In this document: positions 1 to 6,006 of the stretch, one piece after another
Layout: the number at the start of each line of letters is the position of its first letter
Numbering within the stretch: position 1 is the stretch's first letter
Notes under the pieces: generated by a model
Database searches by the model: none
The model's input: the letters and a program-made list of their open reading frames with translations, nothing else
Told to the model about the DNA's origin: nothing
Translations under genes and position numbers: made by a program
Assembly (NCBI GenBank): GCA_011046055.1
Contig: DSBN01000333.1
Span: 1-6,480 of the forward strand
DNA length: 6,480 nt
Source: Sediminispirochaeta sp.
GTDB taxonomy: Bacteria; Spirochaetota; Spirochaetia; DSM-16054; Sediminispirochaetaceae
Direction of reading: 5' to 3'

Positions 1-2
1 GA

Positions 3-32
3 GAGATTCTTTCGAGGAACAGAAAGAATCTC
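3..32 (-). terminator. Possible terminator hairpin downstream of the rubrerythrin-like gene
   Basis: GAGATTCTTTC (3-13) and GAAAGAATCTC (22-32) form a perfect 11-bp inverted repeat with an 8-nt loop. It lies 15 nt beyond the stop codon of the minus-strand diiron protein gene, where an intrinsic terminator would be expected. The stem is AT-rich and the window ends two bases past it, so a following T-run cannot be seen. A second, weaker pairing (AGAATC 25-30 with GATTCT 42-47) would compete with it. Confidence 0.4.
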
Positions 33-47
33 ACGGGTTGGGATTCT

Positions 48-539
48 CTACTCAACTCCGTCGAAAAATCTTGATTCGAGGATACGGCGGTGCAGGTCGC
101 TGAGGTACTTCAGATGGTCCTTCTCCTGGTTTTTGAGCTTGACGAACAGCTCCCGCTCCATAGGGTCGTCGGTGGCCTCCGCCCGATCGGCGTACAGCTC
201 GATGGTTCGGCGTTCCAAACCTATGCCGGCGCTTATCGCCTCGGCCTCATGGCTGGCCTGTCGTATTTCGTCCTTCACATCGTCGGAGAGGACGTGGTCG
301 TAAAACTCACTGTGTTCTCCCAGGTCGTCGTTGTGAAAGAAATTTCCGTCCTTCAGGTACTGGTTGTATTCTGAGAGGAGTACATTCTCGTGATTTTTCT
401 CTTCCTCGGCCATCAAATTGAAGATATTCCGCACCGATTCGTGCTCGGCAAGCTCGGCTTCTTTGCTATAGAAGCTTTGGCTCTCTTTTTCTAAAAGCAG
501 GGCTTTTTTCAGTATTTCGATTGCTCGGTTATCACTCAA
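48..539 (-). CDS. Rubrerythrin/ferritin-like diiron protein
   Basis: A 163-aa soluble protein of the ferritin-like four-helix-bundle superfamily (rubrerythrin-type, COG1633-like). All ligands for a carboxylate-bridged diiron site are visible: E19 in the first helix (LEKESQSFY), E47 and H50 (EEEKNH), E109 (GIGLERRTIELY) and E139 with H142 (EKDH). No CxxC rubredoxin domain is present, so it is the erythrin core only. Family members reduce peroxide or handle iron and oxidative stress in the cytoplasm, mostly in anaerobes; the exact activity here is inferred. The start is TTG at 537-539, supported by a strong AAGGAGG just upstream on the minus strand (about 544-550); no ATG is better placed. It lies 73 nt downstream of the transporter gene on the same strand and may be co-transcribed or have its own promoter. 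Nothing links it to the catabolic operon. Confidence 0.88.
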   Translation of the reverse strand: MSDNRAIEILKKALLLEKESQSFYSKEAELAEHESVRNIFNLMAEEEKNHENVLLSEYNQYLKDGNFFHNDDLGEHSEFYDHVLSDDVKDEIRQASHEAEAISAGIGLERRTIELYADRAEATDDPMERELFVKLKNQEKDHLKYLSDLHRRILESRFFDGVE

Positions 540-554
540 GGCTTCCTCCTTGTG

Positions 555-613
555 GGTTTACTTGTATCCGTGTTGTGTTAGAAATATAGTCAAATTAGCT
601 GTAGAAGTAAACC
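555..613. repeat. 9-bp inverted repeat between transporter and diiron protein genes
   Basis: GGTTTACTT (555-563) and AAGTAAACC (605-613) are perfect inverted copies 41 nt apart. They span the gap between the transporter stop codon and the ribosome binding site of the diiron protein. On the minus strand a TTGACT (588-593) lies between the arms and could be a -35 element, but no good -10 follows at 17-18 bp. The repeat could be two half-sites of an operator or a long-loop stem in a read-through transcript; nine bases can also occur by chance. Confidence 0.3.
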
Positions 614-1908
614 TATTGGGCATTTGGAAACACAAGCTGCTCGAAAAAGAGGGCTGCCAAAGTCCCGGTAATCACTCCGTTGCTGAAAATACTCGACACC
701 AGCGGGGGCAGGCTCGGCCAGAACTCGGAGGGCATGAGCATGACCCCCGTGCCAGCCAGTATGCTGATGCCGACGCTGAAGGTGCTGCCGGTGGAGAGTT
801 TCTCTTGGCCGATATGGCTAACGCCGATCATGGCGATGGACGAAATGGAGATCAGTAGTATGGCGCCGGCAATCGATCCTGGCAGGGTGGTCAAAACCCG
901 CGCCAAGGGAGAGAGAAGTCCAATGAGGATAAAAAGTCCAGCCCCCAGAAGAAAGGGGAGTCTTCGCTTGTCCTTGGTCACCGAGACCAGGCCCGCTGAG
1001 ATAGCGAAGGGGGTGGTTCCCACTCCCCCGGTCAGTCCGGCAAAGAAACTGGTCAATCCGCTGGCCGCCAGTCCGAGATCGTAGCGTCTAGTAGCGATTG
1101 GATCGCCGGTGGCCGATTCCATAGCCTTGAGACTGCCGATCTGGTTGGGGATCAACAAAAAACCGAGAATGCTGAGGGTGATCACCGTGCCCGGGTCGAA
1201 GCTGGGGGTACCCCAGGGGAACAGCTCTGGCACTTGGAGCAGGCCGGTCCCTCCTCTTGTGAGGGTCTCGGTGGTCAATCCGAGGACACCGGCCAAACCC
1301 CACCCGAGGAGGATGCTGATCAAGAGAGCTGCCTGTTTCAGCAGCCCCTTGGCCTTGGTCAGCAAGGTGATCGACAGCAGTAGGACGCCGACGCTGATCA
1401 CAAACAGCCCCAAACCGTCGGCGACCATCCTTTCGATAGCAATGCCGGAGATCTGAACCGCGATTAGCAGCAGGAATACTCCGGTCACCCGAGGGGTAAA
1501 GAGTTGCTTGATCAGGCGGATTATTCCCAGCAGCCCGGCGGCGAAGAGTACGAGCCCGGCAATGATGAGGGCTCCCTGAATATCGGTCCGGATGGTCTGG
1601 ATAGGTATGCCTCCGGCGGTGGAGACCGAGACGATGACCAGGAAGGCTGCCCACCATGGGCCAGCCGGTCCTTCTATCAGCAGATTTCCGTGTCCCAACG
1701 CGACTTGCAGCAAGCTGCCGATCCCGGTAATGATGAAAGTCAAGGCGATCAGGTTTTCCACCCCCGCGGGAGAGAGCTGAAAGCCGCCCCCCACTATTAC
1801 CGGTACCGAAATCACCACTCCGATGTGAAACATCAACCATTGCAGCCCTGCAGCTATAGTCTTCAAAATTGCCTCCAACCGTTTAGATATAAACTCGCTT
1901 GCATTCAT
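613..1908 (-). CDS. NCS2-family nucleobase (uracil/xanthine permease-like) transporter, divergent
   Basis: A 431-aa integral membrane protein with about 12-14 hydrophobic segments throughout, matching the usual length of the NCS2/UraA family (about 430). Family landmarks are a first transmembrane segment with LQ (GLQWLMFHIG, residues 21-30), a TM3-like GHGNLLIEGPAGP, the TM8 motif with E264 (MESATGDP) and a glycine-rich TM10 loop (GGVGTTPFAISAG, 294-306). Known members import uracil, xanthine or urate with protons or sodium. Two signature positions are altered. The usual Q-H of TM1 is Q-W, and the TM10 [E/Q]-N pair is I303-S304, where UraA has a substrate-binding glutamate. Substrate is therefore unknown and may not be a canonical nucleobase. 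The start is ATG at 1906-1908 with only a weak upstream GGGAT. It is transcribed divergently from the LacI-type regulator, 99 bp away, so it could be a target of that regulator, though no copy of the downstream operator is seen here. Confidence 0.85.
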   Translation of the reverse strand: MNASEFISKRLEAILKTIAAGLQWLMFHIGVVISVPVIVGGGFQLSPAGVENLIALTFIITGIGSLLQVALGHGNLLIEGPAGPWWAAFLVIVSVSTAGGIPIQTIRTDIQGALIIAGLVLFAAGLLGIIRLIKQLFTPRVTGVFLLLIAVQISGIAIERMVADGLGLFVISVGVLLLSITLLTKAKGLLKQAALLISILLGWGLAGVLGLTTETLTRGGTGLLQVPELFPWGTPSFDPGTVITLSILGFLLIPNQIGSLKAMESATGDPIATRRYDLGLAASGLTSFFAGLTGGVGTTPFAISAGLVSVTKDKRRLPFLLGAGLFILIGLLSPLARVLTTLPGSIAGAILLISISSIAMIGVSHIGQEKLSTGSTFSVGISILAGTGVMLMPSEFWPSLPPLVSSIFSNGVITGTLAALFFEQLVFPNAQ

Positions 1909-1943
1909 CCAGCTGATCCCGTATGGTGATATACTGAGAACCG

Positions 1944-1974
1944 TTGTGGATCTTTACGGATTTTTACATATTAT
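1944..1974 (+). promoter_or_regulatory. Tentative promoter for the LacI-type gene
   Basis: TATTAT (1969-1974, five of six to TATAAT) is preceded by TTGTGG (1944-1949), but the 19-bp gap is longer than ideal. It lies within the 99-bp divergent region upstream of the regulator. No palindrome resembling the strong operator at 3104-3121 is present here, so autoregulation through that sequence is not supported. The minus-strand promoter of the transporter must lie in the same region but could not be assigned. Confidence 0.3.
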
Positions 1975-2007
1975 GGCCTTGTTTGGAAGGAGAAAAGGTT
2001 GAAATAG

Positions 2008-3024
2008 ATGGCAACAATCAACGATGTCGCCGAAAAAGCGCGGGTTTCGGTGGCTACGGTTTCCAGAGTTATTAACAACAGCGATCACAAGGTCAATGAA
2101 AATACCCGAAAACGGGTGCTGCTGGCGATAAAGGAGCTGGACTACCACCCCAACGCGGTAGCCAAAAGCCTGCAGATGCGCAAAACCGATACCATCGGGG
2201 TGATTATTCCTGATATCTCCAACCCCTACTACGCTGAGATTGTACGAGGAGTACAAGACGCCGCCGAGGAGTTCGGTTTCTCGTTGATTCTGCAGAACAC
2301 CGATCGAGACCTGCGCAAATTGACTCGGGGTATTTCGCTTTTTCGTGAAAAAAACGTCGAGGGTATCATTTTCAGCGGTGGGATCATCGAGGACAAGGAG
2401 GTCACCCCGGTTCTGGGGGCGATGCAGGAGAAGTCCGTGGTCATCGGCCGTCAGAGAATGGACATCCCCTCCATTCGCATCGACAACCGAGCGCTGACCA
2501 TTCGCGTGGTGGATCACCTGGCGTCATTGGGTTACACTTCGCTGGGCTTCATCGGCGGCCCCGCCTCCTCCACCACTTCCGAGGACCGCCGTTGCGGCTT
2601 CGTCGAAGGGGCGGAGAGTCATTCCTGTCGGTTTGACGAAAGGTTCATTCTCCCCGGTGAGCTGAGTCTGGAGAGCGGCTATGCCAGGACTTCGAGGATC
2701 TTGGAGTACGACGACTTTCCCCAAGCCCTGGTGACGGTCAACGATCAAATAGCCTTCGGCGCCATCAAGGCGATCAAAGATCGAGGCCTCCGCGTGCCGG
2801 AGGACATTGCGGTGACGGGTTTCGACAATGTACCTCTGACCCGCTACTTCGATCCTACGGTGACCACGGTCAATATTCCCCGCTACGAAATGGGCCGTCG
2901 GGCACTAAAGCTTCTTCTGCACCGAATTCGGGGCAGCCGGGTGGAAGAAGTGACCTTCTTCGAATGCCAACTGGTCGTCCGCAACTCCACCAAACTACAA
3001 GCAAAACCGTCAAAAACTAAATAA
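2008..3024 (+). CDS. LacI/GalR-family transcriptional regulator
   Basis: A 338-aa repressor of standard family length. Residues 3-23 form the LacI helix-turn-helix (TINDVAEKARVSVATVSRVIN, with recognition helix VATVSRVIN). Residues 47-55 (HPNAVAKSL) are the hinge helix with the leucine (L55) that in the family intercalates at a central CG. From about 61 onward comes the periplasmic-binding-protein-like effector domain (DTIGVIIPDISNPYY, and VTGFDNVPLTRYFDPTVTTV near the C-terminus), which binds a sugar-like metabolite in relatives. The ATG start is preceded by GGAAGGAGAAAAGG (1985-1998), and an in-frame stop at 2005-2007 excludes an earlier start. It sits directly upstream of the operon, whose promoter carries a perfect palindrome with AAACGTTT at its centre, the form of site this family binds. 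It is very probably the local repressor; the inducer is unknown. Confidence 0.95.
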   Translation: MATINDVAEKARVSVATVSRVINNSDHKVNENTRKRVLLAIKELDYHPNAVAKSLQMRKTDTIGVIIPDISNPYYAEIVRGVQDAAEEFGFSLILQNTDRDLRKLTRGISLFREKNVEGIIFSGGIIEDKEVTPVLGAMQEKSVVIGRQRMDIPSIRIDNRALTIRVVDHLASLGYTSLGFIGGPASSTTSEDRRCGFVEGAESHSCRFDERFILPGELSLESGYARTSRILEYDDFPQALVTVNDQIAFGAIKAIKDRGLRVPEDIAVTGFDNVPLTRYFDPTVTTVNIPRYEMGRRALKLLLHRIRGSRVEEVTFFECQLVVRNSTKLQAKPSKTK

Positions 3025-3043
3025 ACTCGATTTTATCGGTAAT

Positions 3044-3066
3044 ATGAGCAAAAAGTTCATTTTTTT
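3044..3066 (+). terminator. Weak intrinsic terminator after the LacI-type gene
   Basis: ATGAGC (3044-3049) and GTTCAT (3055-3060) can form a six-pair stem, including one G-U pair, with an AAAAA loop. The run of seven T (3060-3066) begins at the last stem base. It lies 20 nt after the regulator stop codon and just before the operon promoter, the right place to insulate the two units. The stem is short and AT-rich, so efficiency would be modest. Confidence 0.4.
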
Positions 3067-3068
3067 GT

Positions 3069-3097
3069 TTGACAGATCTGCTCAGCTATAGTACCAT
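3069..3097 (+). promoter_or_regulatory. Sigma-70-type promoter of the catabolic operon
   Basis: A perfect TTGACA (3069-3074) is followed after 17 bp by TACCAT (3092-3097), four of six matches to TATAAT. The predicted transcription start is near 3104. TATAGT (3087-3092) resembles a -10 better but is only 12 bp from the -35. The weak -10 and perfect -35 fit a regulated promoter, and the operator begins at the predicted start point. Confidence 0.65.
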
Positions 3098-3103
3098 GTC
3101 CTT

Positions 3104-3121
3104 ATGGTAAACGTTTACCAT
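3104..3121. promoter_or_regulatory. LacI-family operator (18-bp perfect palindrome)
   Basis: ATGGTAAACGTTTACCAT is a perfect palindrome with the AAACGTTT core and central CG typical of LacI/GalR/PurR operators. It begins seven bases after the -10 element, so a bound repressor would cover the transcription start and block initiation or escape. It lies about 80 bp after the end of the LacI-type gene and about 155 bp before the first operon gene. It does not match the Bacillus CcpA cre pattern, which needs TG and CA one position closer to the centre, so a local regulator is the better assignment. Confidence 0.82.
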
Positions 3122-3131
3122 GCGCATGCGC
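3122..3131. repeat. 10-bp palindrome GCGCATGCGC abutting the operator
   Basis: GCGCATGCGC is a perfect palindrome immediately following the 18-bp operator, and with the last operator bases it forms two tandem ATGCGC units (3120-3131). It would lie in the first 30 nt of the transcript. It may be a second protein site, an RNA stem element or a chance alternating purine-pyrimidine tract. Confidence 0.4.
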
Positions 3132-3134
3132 TAT

Positions 3135-3257
3135 TTTAATGAGTCCTCTGAAAAAAGGGCCTTAGCAGCGACGCCTGAAATTCTAAATCATTATATTATA
3201 GTAACTTAAAAATGCCATTTTCCCGCATTTCTACCTTTTTTCAGAGGACTCTTTAAT
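3135..3257. mobile_element. MITE-like element with 6-bp target duplication
   Basis: The 111-bp stretch 3141-3251 is bounded by 18-bp perfect inverted repeats, GAGTCCTCTGAAAAAAGG (3141-3158) and its complement (3234-3251). Exactly abutting both ends is the direct repeat TTTAAT (3135-3140 and 3252-3257), as expected for a target-site duplication. The interior is AT-rich, codes for nothing and contains a small stem (AAATGC 3210-3215, GCATTT 3225-3230). This is the architecture of a miniature inverted-repeat element mobilised in trans by a transposase; no parent insertion sequence could be named. It lies in the 5' leader of the operon; removing it with one duplication copy would shorten the leader by 117 nt. 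The alternative is a structured RNA leader, since the arms would form a strong stem in the transcript, but that would not explain the direct repeats. Confidence 0.68.
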
Positions 3258-3275
3258 CTTAAAGAGGTGACTGCA

Positions 3276-4139
3276 ATGGCAAGAAGGAAAAGTTGGAACA
3301 CCGCTGATATGAGTTATGACGAAGTGGCCGAACTCCTGAAGGAGAACGACACCGTCATGATCCCGATGGGTTCTAACGAAAAACACGGTGCCCATATCAT
3401 TTTGGCGACCGACACTGTGACAACCATGGGTGTTGTCGAAGCCGCCGCTCCTTTGGCGAAAACCGCTTATACTCCGATCATCCCCGTCGGATACAGCCCC
3501 CACCACATGGGACGGGTTGGTGAAGGCGCGGGAACGATGACCTTCTCTGGCGCTACTTACCGTCAGATGGTGTACGAACTGGGGATGAGCATGATCTACC
3601 ACGGCTTCAATAAGATCGTCTTTGTGAGCCATCACGGAAGCAACTCCAAGGTTGTGGACGATGTGCTTCGACGGTTGCGCTACGAAACCGGTTGTTTCGC
3701 CTGCTGGTACAAAACTCCCACCGAAAGGGACTACACCATTGTCGGAGACATCATGGAAGGACCCGCGGAGGAGACCCCCGGATGGCACGCCGGTGAGATG
3801 GAGACCAGCACCGTCTGGGCCTGGGACGAAACTTTGATGGACATGGACAAGGCTAAGCAGGACAGAACCCACGCTCCCGCCTGGATGGGTCCCAAGTTCA
3901 AGAAAAAAGACGGGGCGCCGACGGTCGAGTTCATGGGCGCTGAGAACATCATTGTGCCGATGGAGCACCACGAGTACTCCGATTCGGCGACGATTGGAAA
4001 CCCCTTCCGCGGAAGCAAGGACAAAGGTGAGAGGTACTTCAAACAGTCCGGTGAGGCGCTGGCCGCCTTCCTCGAAGAGGTCAAGAATTTCGATATCGAG
4101 GTTCCCCTCGAGAAACGCCAATTCACCAGCAGGGCTTAA
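3276..4139 (+). CDS. Creatininase-family metal-dependent hydrolase
   Basis: A 287-aa cytoplasmic protein with the creatininase/creatinine amidohydrolase fold. Visible family motifs are PMGSNEKHGAHIILATDT (30-47), with presumed metal ligands E35, H37 and D46, then SHHGSN (118-123), the counterpart of the usual GHGGN, and HAGEMETS (171-178). Members hydrolyse cyclic amides (creatinine, formamidopyrimidines), and one branch, known from Thermotoga inositol catabolism, opens a diketo-cyclitol ring. A true creatininase role is unlikely in this setting. The ATG at 3276 is chosen because AAAGAGGTG (3261-3269) is ideally placed before it; an in-frame GTG at 3267 overlaps that ribosome binding site. 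It is the first gene of the operon, 12 nt upstream of the UPF0261 gene, and its leader carries the LacI operator and the MITE-like element. The enzyme most likely opens a ring, lactone or amide intermediate of the pathway; this is inferred. Confidence 0.88.
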   Translation: MARRKSWNTADMSYDEVAELLKENDTVMIPMGSNEKHGAHIILATDTVTTMGVVEAAAPLAKTAYTPIIPVGYSPHHMGRVGEGAGTMTFSGATYRQMVYELGMSMIYHGFNKIVFVSHHGSNSKVVDDVLRRLRYETGCFACWYKTPTERDYTIVGDIMEGPAEETPGWHAGEMETSTVWAWDETLMDMDKAKQDRTHAPAWMGPKFKKKDGAPTVEFMGAENIIVPMEHHEYSDSATIGNPFRGSKDKGERYFKQSGEALAAFLEEVKNFDIEVPLEKRQFTSRA

Positions 4140-4151
4140 CAGGTATTTTTT

Positions 4152-5381
4152 ATGCACGGCACCATCGCGGTCATTGCGACCATGGATACCAAAGGACTCG
4201 AAGCGGAGTTCTTGCGTGAGAAACTTCAGCAGGGGGGCTATCAAGCTCTCTTGCTGGATGTTTCCACCTACCGAAATCCCGTGGGTACGCCGGATGTTTC
4301 GGCCGACGAAATAGCCGAGGCCGGCGGCAGCAGTCGTGAGGAGCTCTTGGCCGGCAAGGATCGTGAAAAAATGATGGCCGTCATGGGTGCCGGGGCGGCG
4401 GAAGTGCTGAAGCGGCAGTATCGGCACGGAAAGCTCAAGGGGGTATTGGGAATTGGTGGAAATCAGGGCACGGCCATCGCTTCGATCGGCATGCGGGCGC
4501 TGCCTATCGGTTTTCCCAAATACCTCATTTCTACGGTAGCATCGGGGAATATCCGCCCCTTTGTGGGGGCGAAAGATATCGCGATGGTCTTTTCGGTGAG
4601 CGACCTGGTAGGCGGGCCCAACGTGGTGACCCGCTCGGTGCTGGCCAACGCCGCGGCGGCGGTGATGGGCATGGCCGACGCCGGGGAGAGCTTGAAGAGT
4701 CCGAAGGACCAGAAACTGATCGCCATCAGCGCCTTGGGAAACACCGAAGAGGCGGTAAATCACGCCATGACCAGGCTGAAAGAGGCCGGGTTTCAGGTGA
4801 TCGCCTTCCACGCATCCGGAGCCGGAGGTTCGGCGATGGAGGAGCTGGTAGAACGGGGAATAGTCGACGGTGTTCTGGATTTGACGCCCCACGAACTGAC
4901 CGAAGAGGTGATCGGGCAGGGCGCCTACGTACCGGTCAACTCCGGAAGGATGGAGGCGGCGGTGCGAAAAGGCATTCCCCTGGTGGTTGCTACCGGCGGG
5001 ATGGAGTACGTATGTTTCGGTCCTCGAAACAGCATTCCCCGTGACATGCTGAACCGAAAAATCTTGATGCACAATCCCTATAACGCCAATGTGATAATTA
5101 CCCATGACGAACTTCAAGAGGTGGCGGCGGTTTTGGCCGAGCGGCTCAACAAGGCCGGCGGCAAGACCGCTCTTTTTGTACCCACCGGAGGTTGGTCAAA
5201 ATACGGTAGTCCTGGGGGAGTCTTTTACGACCCCGAAGGGCTGGAGAAGTTCCTCCAGGCTCTGAGGTCGGACTTAGATCCAAAGGTCCGTCTGGAAGTC
5301 CCGCCAGGCAACATCAACGACGAAGGTTTTGTGGACCTTTGTGTGGATGCGATGATCGAGTTTATGAAAGAGGAAAAATGA
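4152..5381 (+). CDS. UPF0261 / Tm-1-like ATP-binding domain protein
   Basis: A 409-aa protein of the UPF0261 family (COG5441-like), whose fold is shared with the N-terminal domain of the tomato virus-resistance protein Tm-1, which binds ATP. Landmarks are the N-terminal strand with IATMDTKGLEAEFLREKL (8-25), the glycine-rich GVLGIGGNQGTAIAS (about 97-111), VFSVSDLVGGPNVVTRS (about 146-162), PVNSGRMEAA (about 261-270), ATGGMEYVCFGP and the C-terminal VPTGGWSKYGSPGG. Length is as expected for a full stand-alone member; the TIM-barrel PEP-hydrolase-like partner often joined to it is absent. No enzymatic reaction is firmly established for the family as far as I know. The gene starts 12 nt after the creatininase stop with a weak AGGT, and its TGA overlaps the aldolase ATG, so translational coupling is likely. 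Its place between a hydrolase and an aldolase suggests a catabolic step or a chaperone or ligase role for a pathway intermediate. Confidence 0.9.
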   Translation: MHGTIAVIATMDTKGLEAEFLREKLQQGGYQALLLDVSTYRNPVGTPDVSADEIAEAGGSSREELLAGKDREKMMAVMGAGAAEVLKRQYRHGKLKGVLGIGGNQGTAIASIGMRALPIGFPKYLISTVASGNIRPFVGAKDIAMVFSVSDLVGGPNVVTRSVLANAAAAVMGMADAGESLKSPKDQKLIAISALGNTEEAVNHAMTRLKEAGFQVIAFHASGAGGSAMEELVERGIVDGVLDLTPHELTEEVIGQGAYVPVNSGRMEAAVRKGIPLVVATGGMEYVCFGPRNSIPRDMLNRKILMHNPYNANVIITHDELQEVAAVLAERLNKAGGKTALFVPTGGWSKYGSPGGVFYDPEGLEKFLQALRSDLDPKVRLEVPPGNINDEGFVDLCVDAMIEFMKEEK

Positions 5382-5986
5382 ACACTGGAAAAAAAGAACT
5401 ACAAGAACAACTGGCTGATTTTTCTCGACGTTCGTTCAACCGGCACTTGATCGGGGGAACCGGAGGGAACAACAGCGTGAGGATCCCCGAGAGCGGGCAC
5501 GTACTGATCACACCGAGCGGTATTTCCCTGGCCGATGTTGAGCCCGACGGACTGATCGAGTGCACTCTCGACGGGGAGGTGATCGAGGCGCCGAAGGGCT
5601 TCAAGCCTTCGAAGGAGACCTCCTTTCATCTGGGAATTTACAAACTCCGTCCGGAGGTGAATTCGATATTTCATGTGCACCCGCCTTACTCCACCGGGTT
5701 CGCCAACCTCATGGAACCGCTGCCCATGGCGACGGTTTCCGCGGCGGTCAGACTGAAGCACGTTCCCTGTGTCGGCAGCGCCTTGCCAGGGTCGGATGAA
5801 CTGCGGGAGCTTATTCTCGAAGCGGTGGAAAAATATCCCGAGTCGGAAGCCTTTATTTTGAAAGAACACGGCATTGTGGCTCTGGGACCCGACATACCCA
5901 GCGCCTTTTACACCGCCGATCTGATAGAAGACACCGCCAAGATCGCTTTCGTTGAAAAGACGATTCTTGCGGCCAGAGAGAGATAA
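5378..5986 (+). CDS. Class II aldolase/adducin family protein (fuculose-phosphate aldolase-like)
   Basis: A 202-aa zinc-dependent class II aldolase of FucA/AraD type. Zinc ligands are H99 and H101 (FHVHPPYS) and H164 (KEHGIVALG); the catalytic glutamate is E80 in PSKETSFH. The substrate-binding loops are GTGGNNSVR (27-35), in place of the common TSGNVS, and ITPSG (44-48). Members cleave or epimerise phosphorylated deoxysugars, ketopentoses or C4 acid sugars, giving dihydroxyacetone phosphate, a 2-hydroxyaldehyde or a 3-carbon acid; the substrate is not readable here. The start is the ATG at 5378, overlapping the upstream TGA (ATGA) and preceded by AAAGAGG (5367-5373); an in-frame GTG at 5339 lies inside the previous gene and is not used. 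It is followed after 20 nt by the dehydrogenase gene. As third gene it probably performs the carbon-carbon cleavage of the pathway. Confidence 0.9.
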   Translation: MNTGKKELQEQLADFSRRSFNRHLIGGTGGNNSVRIPESGHVLITPSGISLADVEPDGLIECTLDGEVIEAPKGFKPSKETSFHLGIYKLRPEVNSIFHVHPPYSTGFANLMEPLPMATVSAAVRLKHVPCVGSALPGSDELRELILEAVEKYPESEAFILKEHGIVALGPDIPSAFYTADLIEDTAKIAFVEKTILAARER

Positions 5987-6006
5987 TTCGACTAAGGAGA
6001 GGGAAT

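Noticed and set aside
1088..1840. A 250-codon minus-strand frame overlapping the transporter in another phase
   Set aside because: Strongly arginine/proline-rich with no hydrophobic pattern; the overlapping frame is a clear NCS2 membrane protein.
3104..3121. Operator as a CcpA catabolite-repression (cre) site
   Set aside because: The central CG and AAACGTTT fit, but the outer TG and CA are one base too far from the centre; an adjacent dedicated LacI protein is the simpler owner.
3267..3275. GTG start nine bases upstream for the creatininase-like gene
   Set aside because: The GTG lies inside the AAAGAGGTG ribosome binding site that serves the ATG at 3276.
4146..4151. Run of six T between the creatininase and UPF0261 genes as a possible terminator
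   Set aside because: No stable stem precedes it, and the 12-nt gap and shared function argue for read-through within one operon.
3231..5117. A 628-codon open frame on the minus strand opposite the creatininase and UPF0261 genes
   Set aside because: It spans two clearly conserved plus-strand genes and their intergenic gap, has a histidine/arginine-rich composition typical of antisense of codon-biased genes, and shows no recognisable domain or good ribosome binding site.
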